DNA of 64,000 nt, from positions 186,001 through 250,000 of the forward strand of contig NZ_NMQZ01000001.1 of the NCBI RefSeq assembly GCF_002864685.1, given 5' to 3'. Below, one piece after another: positions 1 to 8,193 of the stretch. Position numbers and translations under genes: made by a program. The first letter of the stretch is position 1. Every line of letters begins with the position of its first letter. The notes under the pieces were generated by a model. It searched no databases. It was not told where the DNA came from and saw only the letters and a program-made list of their open reading frames with translations. This DNA is from Alloalcanivorax mobilis. GTDB taxonomy: Bacteria > Pseudomonadota > Gammaproteobacteria > Pseudomonadales > Alcanivoracaceae.

Positions 1-1083
1 CCGCTGAACCCGACCATGTTCCACGTGGAACATTCTGGCCTCAGCACTGCTGTTTCCAAGCCCCGCGGGGGCCAGTTGTTCCCGATCCACCGCGGTAATG
101 AGCGTTTGATGACTGCCCGATGCCAGATACCGAAGCAGAGTACTTCGATGCTCCTGATCCAACTCCGAGCCCAAATCGTCCACCAGAAGAGTGCACACTT
201 TGCCCGCCTGGGCAATCAACGGCAGCTGGGACAACACCATGGCATAGGCAAGAATCTTTGCCTGGCCACGGGAAACCCGATCCCGAGCCACCGTACCATC
301 GACGGTGATCTTCAAATCGGAGCGGTGGAATCCGGTATGGGTAAACCCTCTCCGGAAGTCCTCGTCCCGGGTACGCTCCAGGGCGGACAGATAACTCTCG
401 CCAGGGCGCAGACCCGTTTGAAGGGCCACGCCGCCTTTCAGGCCGGGCGCCAGAAGCCTGAGTATCTCCAGCCAGTGGGCTTTTAAGCGCGCCAAGTACG
501 CTCTGCGTAGCTGGTCAATACTATCAGAACTGGCGGAGAGTTTCTGGTCCCAGTAGAGCAGCTCCCTCGGTCCTACCTTGCCCGAACGGAGCAGGGCGTT
601 TCTCTGTCTCAGGGCCAGGCTGGCCTCTTTCCAGACAGGCAGGAAAGAATGTTCCACGTGGAACATTCCCCAATCCAGAAAACGGCGGCGCAGCGCGGAG
701 GCGCCAAAAACAAGCTCCACCGACTGAGGATGCAGAGCCAACACCGGTAGAAGGGCGGCCACATCGCTGAGCGCGGCCGGCGTGGCACCATCCAGTTTCA
801 ACGACTCAATACCCGAAGGCGCCCGCCTGACACCCAACCGGTGCAGCCCCCCGCCGGCTTCCACCTCCGCGAACAACGTCGCGGATGCCGCTCCGTCCTT
901 TACCAGCCGGGAGAGCCTTCCACCCCGGAAGGAGCGGCCGCCACTGCCAATAAAGTAGATCGCCTCCAACAGGCTGGTCTTGCCGCTGCCGTTATCGCCG
1001 AACACGATATTCAGCCCCGGGCCGGGCTCGAAATGGGCCTGCTGATAATTTCGGAAGTCGGTGAGGCGGAGGGAGGCAAGCAT
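1..1083 (-). CDS. recF: DNA replication/repair protein RecF (3' end beyond window)
   Basis: RecF is an SMC-like ATPase that loads RecA at single-strand gaps together with RecO and RecR. I translated the minus strand from the ATG at 1083 and found 361 codons with no stop before the window edge, so the gene is nearly complete (usual length about 360-375 residues). The Walker A motif GDNGSGKT lies at residues 29-36, the VSRGQAK signature at 270-276 and the Walker B segment LLVDDLGSELD at 299-309. It follows dnaN by 64 bp in the usual dnaA-dnaN-recF order. An odd feature is that MFHVEH occurs twice, at residues 140-145 and 351-356, each encoded by a perfect parS palindrome. The second copy sits at the extreme C-terminus, where the protein is expected to be little constrained. 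Confidence 0.95.
   Translation of the reverse strand, partial: MLASLRLTDFRNYQQAHFEPGPGLNIVFGDNGSGKTSLLEAIYFIGSGGRSFRGGRLSRLVKDGAASATLFAEVEAGGGLHRLGVRRAPSGIESLKLDGATPAALSDVAALLPVLALHPQSVELVFGASALRRRFLDWGMFHVEHSFLPVWKEASLALRQRNALLRSGKVGPRELLYWDQKLSASSDSIDQLRRAYLARLKAHWLEILRLLAPGLKGGVALQTGLRPGESYLSALERTRDEDFRRGFTHTGFHRSDLKITVDGTVARDRVSRGQAKILAYAMVLSQLPLIAQAGKVCTLLVDDLGSELDQEHRSTLLRYLASGSHQTLITAVDREQLAPAGLGNSSAEARMFHVEHGRVQR
17..32. promoter_or_regulatory. parS: parS centromere site (copy 1), inside recF
   Basis: The 16-bp perfect palindrome TGTTCCACGTGGAACA matches the parS consensus bound by chromosomal ParB proteins of Pseudomonas and relatives. It lies in the last codons of recF visible here, about 3.6 kb from oriC, and parAB is encoded in the same window. 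ParB would load here and spread to organise origin segregation. Confidence 0.93.
650..665. promoter_or_regulatory. parS: parS centromere site (copy 2), inside recF
   Basis: A second perfect copy of the palindrome TGTTCCACGTGGAACA lies 633 bp from copy 1. It is in the same recF reading frame and again encodes MFHVEH. Origin-proximal clustering of several parS sites is the usual arrangement for chromosomal ParB systems. Confidence 0.93.
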
Positions 1084-1147
1084 CGGGGGAGGGGGGTTGG
1101 CCGGGCCGACACTCCCCGAAGGGAAGCCGCTGCCCGGCCCGCAGGCG

Positions 1148-2248
1148 TTACAGACGCATCGGCATAACGACGTACAGCGCCGACGGCTGTTCCGGGTCCG
1201 TGACCAGGGCACTGCTGTTGCTGTCGCCCAACTCCAGCTGCACCTGGCTGCCGTTCACGGTATTGAGCACATCCAACAAGTAGCTGACGTTAAAGCCGAT
1301 TTCCAGCGGGCTGCCGCCGAAATCCACCGATACTTCTTCTTCCGCTTCTTCCTGCTCCGGGTTGTTGGCAACGATGCGCAAGCTGCCTTCGGACAACTGC
1401 ACGCGAACGCCACGATATTTCTCATTGGAGAGAATCGCCACCCGGCTGAGGGCCTGGCGCAGGGTATCCCGGTCAGCGATGACCGTGCGGGAGCCGTCCT
1501 TGGGAATCACCCTCTCGTACTCCGGGAACTTGCCGTCCACCAGCTTCGAGGTAAAGGTAATGCTGCCCACGACGATACGAACGTGGTTGCGGCCCAGGGT
1601 GAAACGCACGTTCTCGCCGGCATCACCGAGAATCCGTGACAGCTCCATCACGCCCTTGCGCGGCAGAATCACCGCGGCTTCCTGATTCTGGCCTTCCAGG
1701 GTAGCGTCACAGAGCGCCAGGCGGTGGCCGTCGGTGGAGACCGCCCGAAGCATGTCCGGGCGCAGCTCGAACAACATGCCGTTCAGGTAGTAACGGACAT
1801 CCTGCTGAGCCATGGAGAAAGCGGTATGTTCGATCAACTGACGCAGGGTGCCCGGCGCGATCTCCAACACCGAGCCACTGTTGTCTTCGTCCTGGTTGGG
1901 AAATTCCGATGCCGGCAGCGTGGATAAGGTAAAACGGCTGCGCCCGGAGCGCACCAGCATTCTCTCACCGTCCACCTCGAAACGAATGTCCGCCTCCGCG
2001 GGCAGGCTCTTGGCGATGTCCACCAGCTTGCGGGCCGGCACGGTAGTCTCGCCACCCTGGTGCTCCCCTTCCAGGACCAGGCGCGCCACCAGCTCCAGTT
2101 CGAGATCCGTTCCGGTCAGGGAAAGCTGGCCATCGCTCACTTCCATAAGCACGTTGGACAGGACCGGCAGGGTCTGGCGTTTTTCAACCACCGCGGCCAC
2201 CTGCTGAAGAGGCTTAAGCAGTTGCTCACGGTTGATGGAGAATTTCAT
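1148..2248 (-). CDS. dnaN: DNA polymerase III subunit beta (sliding clamp)
   Basis: This encodes the ring-shaped processivity clamp that tethers DNA polymerase III and other partners to DNA. The 366-residue product has the standard beta-clamp length and three-domain layout. It begins MKFSINREQLLKPLQQVAAV and ends with the typical YVVMPMRL tail, which forms part of the partner-binding pocket. It lies 22 bp downstream of dnaA and 64 bp upstream of recF on the same strand, so the three genes probably form one operon. The ATG at 2248 fits the conserved N-terminus. Confidence 0.98.
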   Translation of the reverse strand: MKFSINREQLLKPLQQVAAVVEKRQTLPVLSNVLMEVSDGQLSLTGTDLELELVARLVLEGEHQGGETTVPARKLVDIAKSLPAEADIRFEVDGERMLVRSGRSRFTLSTLPASEFPNQDEDNSGSVLEIAPGTLRQLIEHTAFSMAQQDVRYYLNGMLFELRPDMLRAVSTDGHRLALCDATLEGQNQEAAVILPRKGVMELSRILGDAGENVRFTLGRNHVRIVVGSITFTSKLVDGKFPEYERVIPKDGSRTVIADRDTLRQALSRVAILSNEKYRGVRVQLSEGSLRIVANNPEQEEAEEEVSVDFGGSPLEIGFNVSYLLDVLNTVNGSQVQLELGDSNSSALVTDPEQPSALYVVMPMRL

Positions 2249-2270
2249 GTCGCTTTCCCATTGTCAGTGA

Positions 2271-3656
2271 TCAGGACGTCAAGGTCCGTAACAGGTTTTG
2301 ATAGTCTTCTTCTATTTCCGGGTTGGTCTCGCGAAGTTGCAGCACTTTGCGGCATGCATGCAACACCGTGGTGTGGTCGCGGCCCCCGAAATTCTCGCCG
2401 ATCTCAGGCAGACTGTGGCTGGTGAGCTCCTTGGAGAGCGCCATCGCCACCTGACGCGGTCTCGCCACCGACCGAGTCCGGCGGGGCGAATGCAGGTCGG
2501 GCACTTTGATCTTGTAATACTCAGCGACGGTGCGCTGAATATTATCAATACTGATCTGCCGGGCCTGCAATGCGATCAGGTCCTTGAGGGCTTCCTTGAT
2601 CAGGCCCACATCAATCTGCTCACCGGTGAAGCGCACATGGGCAATCACCCGGCGCAACGCCCCCTCCAGCTCCCGCACGTTGGAACGTATGCGCTGGGCA
2701 ATAAAAAAGGCGGCATCGTTGGGAAGCTCCACCCGGGCTTCCTCGGCCTTTTTCTTCAGAATCGCCACCCGGGTCTCTAGCTCCGGCGGCTCCAACGGCT
2801 GCGACAGGCCCCACCCGAACCGGCTTTTAAGCCGCTCCTCCAGGCCGTCCACCTCTTTGGGAAACTTATCGCAGGTGAGGATGATCTGCTGACCGTTCTC
2901 AAGCAACGCATTGAAGGTGTGAAAGAACTCTTCCTGCGACTGCTCTTTACCTGCAAAAAACTGTATATCATCGATCAGCAACGCGTCCACCGATCGGTAG
3001 AAGCGTTTGAACTCGTTGATGGTCTTGTTGCGCAAAGCCGAGATCATATCCGCCACGAAACGCTCGCTGTGCAGGTAGACCACCTTGGCGTTCGGGTTGC
3101 GCCGCAACAGCTCGTTGCCCACCGCGTGCATCAGGTGGGTCTTACCCAGGCCCACGCCGCCATATAGAAGAAGCGGGTTATAACCATGGCTGGCGGGATT
3201 CTCCGCCACCTGCTGGGCGGCCGCGCTGGCCATGCGGTTCGACTTGCCCTCCACAAAGGTCAGGAAGGTGAACCCGGTGTTCAGGTTACTGCGATGCTTG
3301 GCCGCGCCGCCAAGCTCCGCTGGAGCGCTCCTGGGCCGCCTCTCGAGGGCGCCTTCGGGTTCCCGGGGCGGGGGCTGCCGGGGCTCCACCGCGGGCGGCT
3401 GCATGCGTGAGCTGCCCACCTCGATCCGGAGCTGCGGCAAGGGGCCCGTTTGCAACTCGCCAAGCACCTCGCCGATGCGCTCCAGAAACTTATCACGAAC
3501 CCAGTCCACCACGAACCGGTTGGGCGCGAACAGGGTCAATTCGGCACCGTCTCCGGATGCGGTCACCTGCAAAGGCCGTATCCACATGTTGAACTGCTGT
3601 GACGGCAATTCGTCCTCGAGCCGCGTCAGACAGCGATTCCAAAGATCCTCGGACAC
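2271..3656 (-). CDS. dnaA: Chromosomal replication initiator protein DnaA
   Basis: DnaA binds DnaA boxes in oriC, oligomerises in the ATP form and opens the origin. The 461-residue protein has domain I at about 1-75, a Pro/Arg-rich linker at about 85-120, an AAA+ domain with Walker A GGVGLGKT at 166-173 and Walker B LLIDDIQF at 226-233, and a C-terminal helix-turn-helix domain with the [15 protein letters not shown] signature at about 424-438. The start is GTG at 3656, preceded by an AAGG/GGGGA purine run. The gene reads away from oriC and has a perfect DnaA box about 60 bp upstream of its start, which suggests autoregulation. Confidence 0.98.
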   Translation of the reverse strand: MSEDLWNRCLTRLEDELPSQQFNMWIRPLQVTASGDGAELTLFAPNRFVVDWVRDKFLERIGEVLGELQTGPLPQLRIEVGSSRMQPPAVEPRQPPPREPEGALERRPRSAPAELGGAAKHRSNLNTGFTFLTFVEGKSNRMASAAAQQVAENPASHGYNPLLLYGGVGLGKTHLMHAVGNELLRRNPNAKVVYLHSERFVADMISALRNKTINEFKRFYRSVDALLIDDIQFFAGKEQSQEEFFHTFNALLENGQQIILTCDKFPKEVDGLEERLKSRFGWGLSQPLEPPELETRVAILKKKAEEARVELPNDAAFFIAQRIRSNVRELEGALRRVIAHVRFTGEQIDVGLIKEALKDLIALQARQISIDNIQRTVAEYYKIKVPDLHSPRRTRSVARPRQVAMALSKELTSHSLPEIGENFGGRDHTTVLHACRKVLQLRETNPEIEEDYQNLLRTLTS

Positions 3657-3715
3657 TTCCCCGCCTTTGCCAAACCGTGAATTGAACGTCGCATTCTATA
3701 CCCTCAAGGCTGCAA

Positions 3716-3724
3716 TTATCCACA
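3716..3724 (+). promoter_or_regulatory. DnaA box, perfect
   Basis: TTATCCACA is an exact match to the high-affinity DnaA box. It lies between the dnaA start codon and the rest of oriC, so it may serve both origin binding and dnaA autoregulation. Confidence 0.85.
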
Positions 3725-3755
3725 GCCCGGCCCGGATTTTTCGGGGCCTTCAGCC

Positions 3756-3764
3756 TGTGGATAA
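3756..3764 (-). promoter_or_regulatory. DnaA box, perfect
   Basis: TGTGGATAA on the plus strand is the exact complement of the high-affinity box TTATCCACA. It is inverted relative to the box at 3716. Confidence 0.85.
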
Positions 3765-3935
3765 CCACGGCCATAACCCTGTGCGCGAGCGGTCTTGAAC
3801 CCTGGGGACAAACCGGTGGGCGGATTCCATCCACACTCTGTCACCGCTTATCCGCATACTGTCACCAGAACTTACACACAGCTGTACGTGGGTTACCCAC
3901 ACGCCATCTCACTGATTCCATTAATGATTCCAGGG

Positions 3936-4002
3936 TTTTCCACAGAAAGGGGCTTCCCCTATAACTACTACTATCACTAAAAACATTTAAATACTTAAAT
4001 CT
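3936..4002 (+). promoter_or_regulatory. Candidate basal unwinding element: DnaA box, GC-rich block, DnaA-trios, AT-rich DUE
   Basis: A one-mismatch box TTTTCCACA (3936-3944) is followed by a G/C block at about 3949-3960. The triplets CTA CTA CTA TCA CTA follow at 3965-3979, and then a run of A/T to about 4002. Box, GC-rich spacer and 3'-GAT-like triplets are the order described for bacterial basal unwinding elements, where DnaA filaments grip one strand through the trios. The layout is seen directly; its function here is inferred. Confidence 0.7.
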
Positions 4003-4034
4003 GTTTGTAGTGCATCGCATGAAACCCGAACCCG

Positions 4035-4063
4035 TTGACAACCCCCCATGCCAGGGCTATTAT
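4035..4063 (+). promoter_or_regulatory. Sigma-70 promoter for rpmH-rnpA
   Basis: A perfect -35 hexamer TTGACA (4035-4040) is separated by 17 bp from the -10 hexamer TATTAT (4058-4063), 43 bp before the rpmH start. Strong constitutive expression would suit a ribosomal protein gene. Confidence 0.85.
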
Positions 4064-4106
4064 CCGCGCCCTCTTTCGACTCCGTATTCCACTTGGGGAT
4101 GACGCC

Positions 4107-4241
4107 ATGAAACGGACATTCCAGCCGAGCAATCTGAAGCGCAAGCGCAACCACGGCTTTCGCGCCCGCATGGCTACCAAAAGCGGCCGCAAAATTCTTG
4201 CAGCCCGTCGTGCCAAAGGCCGTAAGCGCCTGTCGGCATAA
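4107..4241 (+). CDS. rpmH: 50S ribosomal protein L34
   Basis: This encodes the small, very basic L34 protein of the large ribosomal subunit. The 44-residue product begins [20 protein letters not shown] and ends KRLSA, the classic L34 sequence. The ATG at 4107 is preceded by GGGGAT at suitable distance. Upstream in-frame codons from 4035 overlap the promoter and are not part of the protein. It is the first gene of the rightward rpmH-rnpA-yidC cluster next to oriC. Confidence 0.98.
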   Translation: MKRTFQPSNLKRKRNHGFRARMATKSGRKILAARRAKGRKRLSA

Positions 4242-4284
4242 GTTGCTGTGTGCGCTGATGACTTCACCTTTCGTATATTGACGA

Positions 4285-4674
4285 ATGGTTAACCCATCAG
4301 CGCCAGCTCCTTCAGAGTCCCTCTGCTTTACCCGCTCACAACGGTTGCTGAGCGCCAGTGAATTCCAGGCCGTGTTCGACGCCCCGGACGGGCGTGTTTC
4401 CGATCGGTATTTTCTGATTCTCGCGCGGCGCAATACCCTTAATCAGGCCCGGCTGGGTCTGGTGATCGGTAAAAAAAAGGCGCGCAAAGCCGTTGATCGC
4501 GGCGCGATCAAACGCCGGGCTCGCGAGCAATTCCGATTGCGCCAACAGCAGCTGGCCGGCCTTGATCTGATTATCCTTCTTCGCGGTTCCTGTCCCGAGA
4601 AAGGAGGACGTTCCCTCACTCCCGAGCTGGAGTGCCTCCTGGACAAGTTGCTTGCCAAGCGTGGGCAAGACTGA
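4285..4674 (+). CDS. rnpA: Ribonuclease P protein component
   Basis: RnpA is the protein cofactor of RNase P, which works with the M1 RNA to mature the 5' ends of tRNAs. The 129-residue basic protein carries the conserved RNR-type motif region around residues 70-85 (RGAIKRRAREQFR) and a central LGLVIGKKKARKAVDR segment. It lies 43 bp after rpmH and is probably cotranscribed with it. The yidD gene that usually follows is absent: only 42 bp separate rnpA from yidC. Confidence 0.96.
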   Translation: MVNPSAPAPSESLCFTRSQRLLSASEFQAVFDAPDGRVSDRYFLILARRNTLNQARLGLVIGKKKARKAVDRGAIKRRAREQFRLRQQQLAGLDLIILLRGSCPEKGGRSLTPELECLLDKLLAKRGQD

Positions 4675-4716
4675 GAAACTGCCGTCCGCTTTTCACGCCA
4701 GAAATCTAATCTGACT

Positions 4717-6462
4717 ATGGATATCCCCCGCGCGCTCGTTATCACCGGCATTGCCGTTGTCTCTTACCTGATGATTCAGGCCTGGCAGCGGGACTATATC
4801 TCGCCGCAAACCGTCGCCACGGAACAACAGGCGGCCGCGCCGGGTGATCATGGCGATGGCGACCTTCTTCCCGAACCCCACAGTGACAACAGCGCCGCGG
4901 TGCCGGATCTCGCCGAAGACGGCAAGCAGCCTTCCAGCGTCACGCCCCCCGCCACCGGGCAGGCGGACAATGCTGGTAACCGAGACAACACCATCCGTGT
5001 CAGCACCGATGTGCTGTCGTTCCGAATCAATCCCAAGGGCGGCGACATCGTGCGGGTGGCTCTGCCCAAATACCCCCGCCACGTGAACACCCCCGATCAG
5101 CCCTTCGTGCTGATGCAGAACGACGCCACCCATACTTATATGGTGCAGAGCGGCCTGGTCGGCAAGAACGGCACCGACACCGCCGCGGGGCGACCCACTT
5201 GGAACGCGGCGCAAAACAGCTACCAGCTGGGCGAAGGCGAGAAAGAACTGAACGTCGACCTGACCCTGGAGCAGGGCAACGGCGTACAGATCGTCAAGCG
5301 GTATACCTTTGAGCGCGGCAGTTATCTGGTGCGCGTCAGCCATATCGTGCGCAACCAGTCCGCGCAGACCTGGCAAGGCGCGCTCTACGGGCAGATCAAA
5401 CGCGACGGCAGTGACGATCCGGGCGTGTCCCACCGTGGTTTCGCACCGATGCCCACCTATCTGGGCGCGGCCTACTGGAGCCAGGATAAGCCGTACAACA
5501 AGCTGCGCTTCGATGACATGAAAGAGCAGCCGCTGAAGATCACCCAGGAAGGTGGCTGGGTGGCGATGATCCAGCATTACTTCCTGTCCGCCTGGGTTCC
5601 CGACCCGCAGGTCAATTACACCTATTCCACTGTCTATCAGCCGAAGAGTGACCAGTTCCTGCTGCGGTTCGTATCCCCGCAGATGGAAGTGAAGCCCGGC
5701 GAAGAGAAAGTGCTTTACGCCGAGCTGTACACCGGCCCGAAGATCCAGGACCGGCTTGAGTCGATCAGCCCGGGCCTGAACATGACCGTCGATTACGGCT
5801 GGCTGTGGTTTATTTCCCAGCCGATCTTTGCCCTGCTGGTGTTCCTGCAAAGCGGCAAGGTGTCGGTGTTCGGTCTGGATATTGACCTGGGCTTCGGGGT
5901 CGGCAACTGGGGCGTGGCGATTATCCTGCTCACCTTCATCATCAAGTCCCTGTTCTTCAAACTCAGCGCCACCAGCTATCGCTCCATGGGCAAGATGCGT
6001 AAGGTGGCGCCGGAAATGCAGCGCATCAAGGAAGAGTTCAAGTCCGACAAGCAGCGCCAGCAGCAGGAAACGATGAAGTTGTTCCAGCGCGAGAAGATCA
6101 ATCCGCTGGGCGGCTGTCTGCCGATGATCGTGCAAATGCCGGTGTTCATCGCGCTCTACTATGTGCTGCTGGAGTCGGTGGAGCTGCGTCAGGCGCCGTT
6201 CTTCCTGTGGATCAACGACCTGTCGGTGATGGACCCTTACTTCGTACTGCCGATTCTGATGGGCGCGTCCATGTTCCTGCAGACGCGCCTCAACCCGGCG
6301 CCGGCGGACCCCACCCAGGCCCAGGTGATGAAGTACATGCCCCTGGTGTTCGCGGTGTTCATGTTGTGGTTCCCGGCTGGTCTGGTGCTCTACTGGCTGA
6401 CCAACAACCTGTTGTCGATCACTCAACAGTGGATCATTACCCGCCGCATTGAACGCGAGTAG
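4717..6462 (+). CDS. yidC: Membrane protein insertase YidC
   Basis: YidC inserts and folds inner-membrane proteins, alone or with SecYEG; the F0 subunits encoded later in this window are typical clients. The 581-residue protein has an N-terminal membrane anchor (about residues 6-22), a large periplasmic beta-rich domain to about residue 340, and a C-terminal five-helix core with the conserved cytoplasmic loop rich in Lys, Arg and Gln (about 425-455). Length and layout match gammaproteobacterial YidC. No strong ribosome-binding site is visible before the ATG at 4717. A strong terminator follows directly after the stop. Confidence 0.97.
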   Translation: MDIPRALVITGIAVVSYLMIQAWQRDYISPQTVATEQQAAAPGDHGDGDLLPEPHSDNSAAVPDLAEDGKQPSSVTPPATGQADNAGNRDNTIRVSTDVLSFRINPKGGDIVRVALPKYPRHVNTPDQPFVLMQNDATHTYMVQSGLVGKNGTDTAAGRPTWNAAQNSYQLGEGEKELNVDLTLEQGNGVQIVKRYTFERGSYLVRVSHIVRNQSAQTWQGALYGQIKRDGSDDPGVSHRGFAPMPTYLGAAYWSQDKPYNKLRFDDMKEQPLKITQEGGWVAMIQHYFLSAWVPDPQVNYTYSTVYQPKSDQFLLRFVSPQMEVKPGEEKVLYAELYTGPKIQDRLESISPGLNMTVDYGWLWFISQPIFALLVFLQSGKVSVFGLDIDLGFGVGNWGVAIILLTFIIKSLFFKLSATSYRSMGKMRKVAPEMQRIKEEFKSDKQRQQQETMKLFQREKINPLGGCLPMIVQMPVFIALYYVLLESVELRQAPFFLWINDLSVMDPYFVLPILMGASMFLQTRLNPAPADPTQAQVMKYMPLVFAVFMLWFPAGLVLYWLTNNLLSITQQWIITRRIERE

Positions 6463-6488
6463 AAAAAGGGGCTTCGGCCCCTTTTTTT
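6463..6488 (+). terminator. Rho-independent terminator after yidC
   Basis: A 5-bp GGGGC/GCCCC stem closed by a TTCG tetraloop is flanked by five A and seven T residues, directly after the yidC stop. The A and T tracts extend the stem and make it potentially active on both strands. Confidence 0.93.
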
Positions 6489-6586
6489 GTGTCCGGACAG
6501 GAACACGGTAAAGTAGCCGCCGAGCGAATAAACACTGGAATGAGACCGCCCCGGCCTTGATCGCAACCCCGCTGCATTGAACCGCC

Positions 6587-7960
6587 ATGTCCAACGTCTC
6601 CGAGACCATCGTCGCCGTCGCCACCGCCCCCGGCCGGGGTGGAGTGGGCGTGGTGCGCCTTTCCGGAACCCGTGCCCGGGAAATCGCGCTTCAGGTCGTC
6701 GGTGAGCGAACCCTTTCCCCACGAACAGTGCATTTTGCCCGCTTTACCGACCGCCAAGGCCAGGTGATCGACGAAGGCCTGGTGGTGTGGTTTCCCGCGC
6801 CCCATTCGTTCACCGGCGAAGAAGTGGTGGAACTGCAAGGCCATGGTGGCCCGGTGATTCTGGATCTCCTGGTGGAGACCTGTGTTCACCACGGCGCCCG
6901 CCCGGCCCAGGCCGGGGAGTTCTCGCAGCGCGCCTTTCTGAACGACAAAATGGACCTGACCCAGGCAGAGGCGATCGCCGATCTGATCGACGCTGGCACC
7001 CGCGCCTCGGCTCGCGCCGCCCTGCATTCCTTGCAGGGGGTGTTCTCCCGGGAAGTGAACACGCTGGTAGAGCAGTTGATTGCGCTGCGTATCTATGTGG
7101 AGGCGGCCATCGATTTTCCCGAGGAAGAAATCGATTTCCTCTCCGAGGGTGGGGTCGCCGATGATCTCCAGGCGCTGATCACCCAAGCGCGGACGGTGTT
7201 GGCCAGCGCCGAGCAGGGGCGGTTGGTGCGCGAAGGGCTGACGCTGGTGATCGCCGGCCGCCCCAACGCCGGGAAGTCGTCGCTGATGAACGCGCTGGCC
7301 GGCTATGACGCGGCCATTGTCACCGAGGTCGCGGGTACCACCCGGGATGTGCTGCGCGAAGCGATTCAGCTGGATGGCATGCCGCTCAATCTGATCGACA
7401 CCGCCGGCCTGCGCGACAGCCCGGACCGCATTGAGCAAGAGGGCATTCGCCGCGCCTTCGCGGAAATCCGCAAGGCCGACCGCTTGCTGGTGGTGGTGGA
7501 TTCCGCCGATTTCCCCGAGGATCTGGATAACCTGCCGGCGTTGCTGCCGCAAAGCCAGCAGCAGCTGGATGACCTGGACCTGCCCATCACCCGGGTGCTC
7601 AATAAAGCGGACGTCAGCGGCATGGCCGCCGGCGCCTCGCCGGATTATCGCGATACCTTCGTGATCTCCGCGGCCACCGGCGCCGGGTTGCCCGACCTGC
7701 GCGCCCATTTGAAACACGCCGCCGGCTATCAGGGCGCGGAGCAGGGGCGCTTTTCCGCCCGCCGCCGCCACATTACCGCCTTGCAGCAGGCCCTGGCCGC
7801 GCTCGACAACGGACGCCGGCAACTGCTTGGCCACGCCGCCGGTGAATTGCTCGCCGAGGATTTGCGTGCCGCCCAGCAGGCCTTGGAAGAGATTACTGGT
7901 GCCTTCACGGCGGACGATCTTTTAGGGCGTATATTCTCGTCCTTCTGCATTGGTAAGTAA
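6587..7960 (+). CDS. mnmE: tRNA uridine-5-carboxymethylaminomethyl(34) synthesis GTPase MnmE
   Basis: MnmE works with MnmG to install cmnm5U at the wobble position of certain tRNAs. The 457-residue protein has the N-terminal tetrahydrofolate-binding domain, a helical domain interrupted by a G domain with G1 motif GRPNAGKS (about residue 223), and the essential C-terminal FCIGK. The ATG at 6587 gives the normal [19 protein letters not shown] start. It follows the yidC terminator by about 100 bp, so it likely has its own promoter. Its partner gene mnmG, adjacent in Pseudomonas, lies about 18.8 kb away. Confidence 0.97.
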   Translation: MSNVSETIVAVATAPGRGGVGVVRLSGTRAREIALQVVGERTLSPRTVHFARFTDRQGQVIDEGLVVWFPAPHSFTGEEVVELQGHGGPVILDLLVETCVHHGARPAQAGEFSQRAFLNDKMDLTQAEAIADLIDAGTRASARAALHSLQGVFSREVNTLVEQLIALRIYVEAAIDFPEEEIDFLSEGGVADDLQALITQARTVLASAEQGRLVREGLTLVIAGRPNAGKSSLMNALAGYDAAIVTEVAGTTRDVLREAIQLDGMPLNLIDTAGLRDSPDRIEQEGIRRAFAEIRKADRLLVVVDSADFPEDLDNLPALLPQSQQQLDDLDLPITRVLNKADVSGMAAGASPDYRDTFVISAATGAGLPDLRAHLKHAAGYQGAEQGRFSARRRHITALQQALAALDNGRRQLLGHAAGELLAEDLRAAQQALEEITGAFTADDLLGRIFSSFCIGK

Positions 7961-7963
7961 CAC

Positions 7964-8018
7964 GGCAACCTCTGAATAACGCCCCGATGGTTTTGCGGGG
8001 CGTGGTTCAGAGGTTGCC
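7964..8018. repeat. Long two-part inverted repeat after mnmE
   Basis: Outer arms of 13 bp (7964-7976 and 8006-8018, GGCAACCTCTGAA and its complement) and inner arms of 7 bp (7980-7986 and 7996-8002, CGCCCCG and its complement) are both perfect. Small 3-nt internal loops and a 9-nt apical loop complete the hairpin. It begins 3 bp after the mnmE stop and has no T tract. It could be a terminator-like hairpin, an mRNA 3'-end protector or the remnant of a small mobile repeat. Confidence 0.8.
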
Positions 8019-8193
8019 ACGCCGTTCCGGCCCTTCCGGGGGTAACGGTATCATTCTTGCTGTGGCGTTCCCGGTTTCATTACCGGGAGCCCGGCGTGGT
8101 ACGCGGACGGGAGGCACAACCGTGCAAGCCAGGGTGTGGCGCTTGGGGCGCCCGCCGATGGGAACCAAGAATAATCAGTTTGAGAGGTGGGCC

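Larger units (their letters stand above)
3657..4034. other. oriC: Chromosomal replication origin oriC (dnaA-rpmH intergenic region)
   Basis: This gene-free region between divergent dnaA and rpmH has the Pseudomonas-like oriC position. It holds two perfect DnaA boxes (3716-3724 plus strand, 3756-3764 minus strand). One-mismatch boxes are visible at 3848-3856, 3872-3880, 3893-3901 and 3936-3944. An AT-rich stretch follows at about 3960-4002. Short open frames crossing the region have no coding character. Confidence 0.93.

Noticed and set aside
3795-3980. 61-codon open frame within oriC
   Set aside because: It overlaps DnaA boxes and the unwinding element; its residues reflect box sequences and not a protein.
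4693-6624. 643-codon open frame on the strand opposite yidC
   Set aside because: It is a shadow of yidC caused by high GC and codon bias; it has no ribosome-binding site and no recognisable domain. The same applies to long antisense frames opposite fumC, acyl-CoA synthetase, mnmG, atpA, glmU, penicillin acylase, the EphD-like gene and the MscS-type gene.
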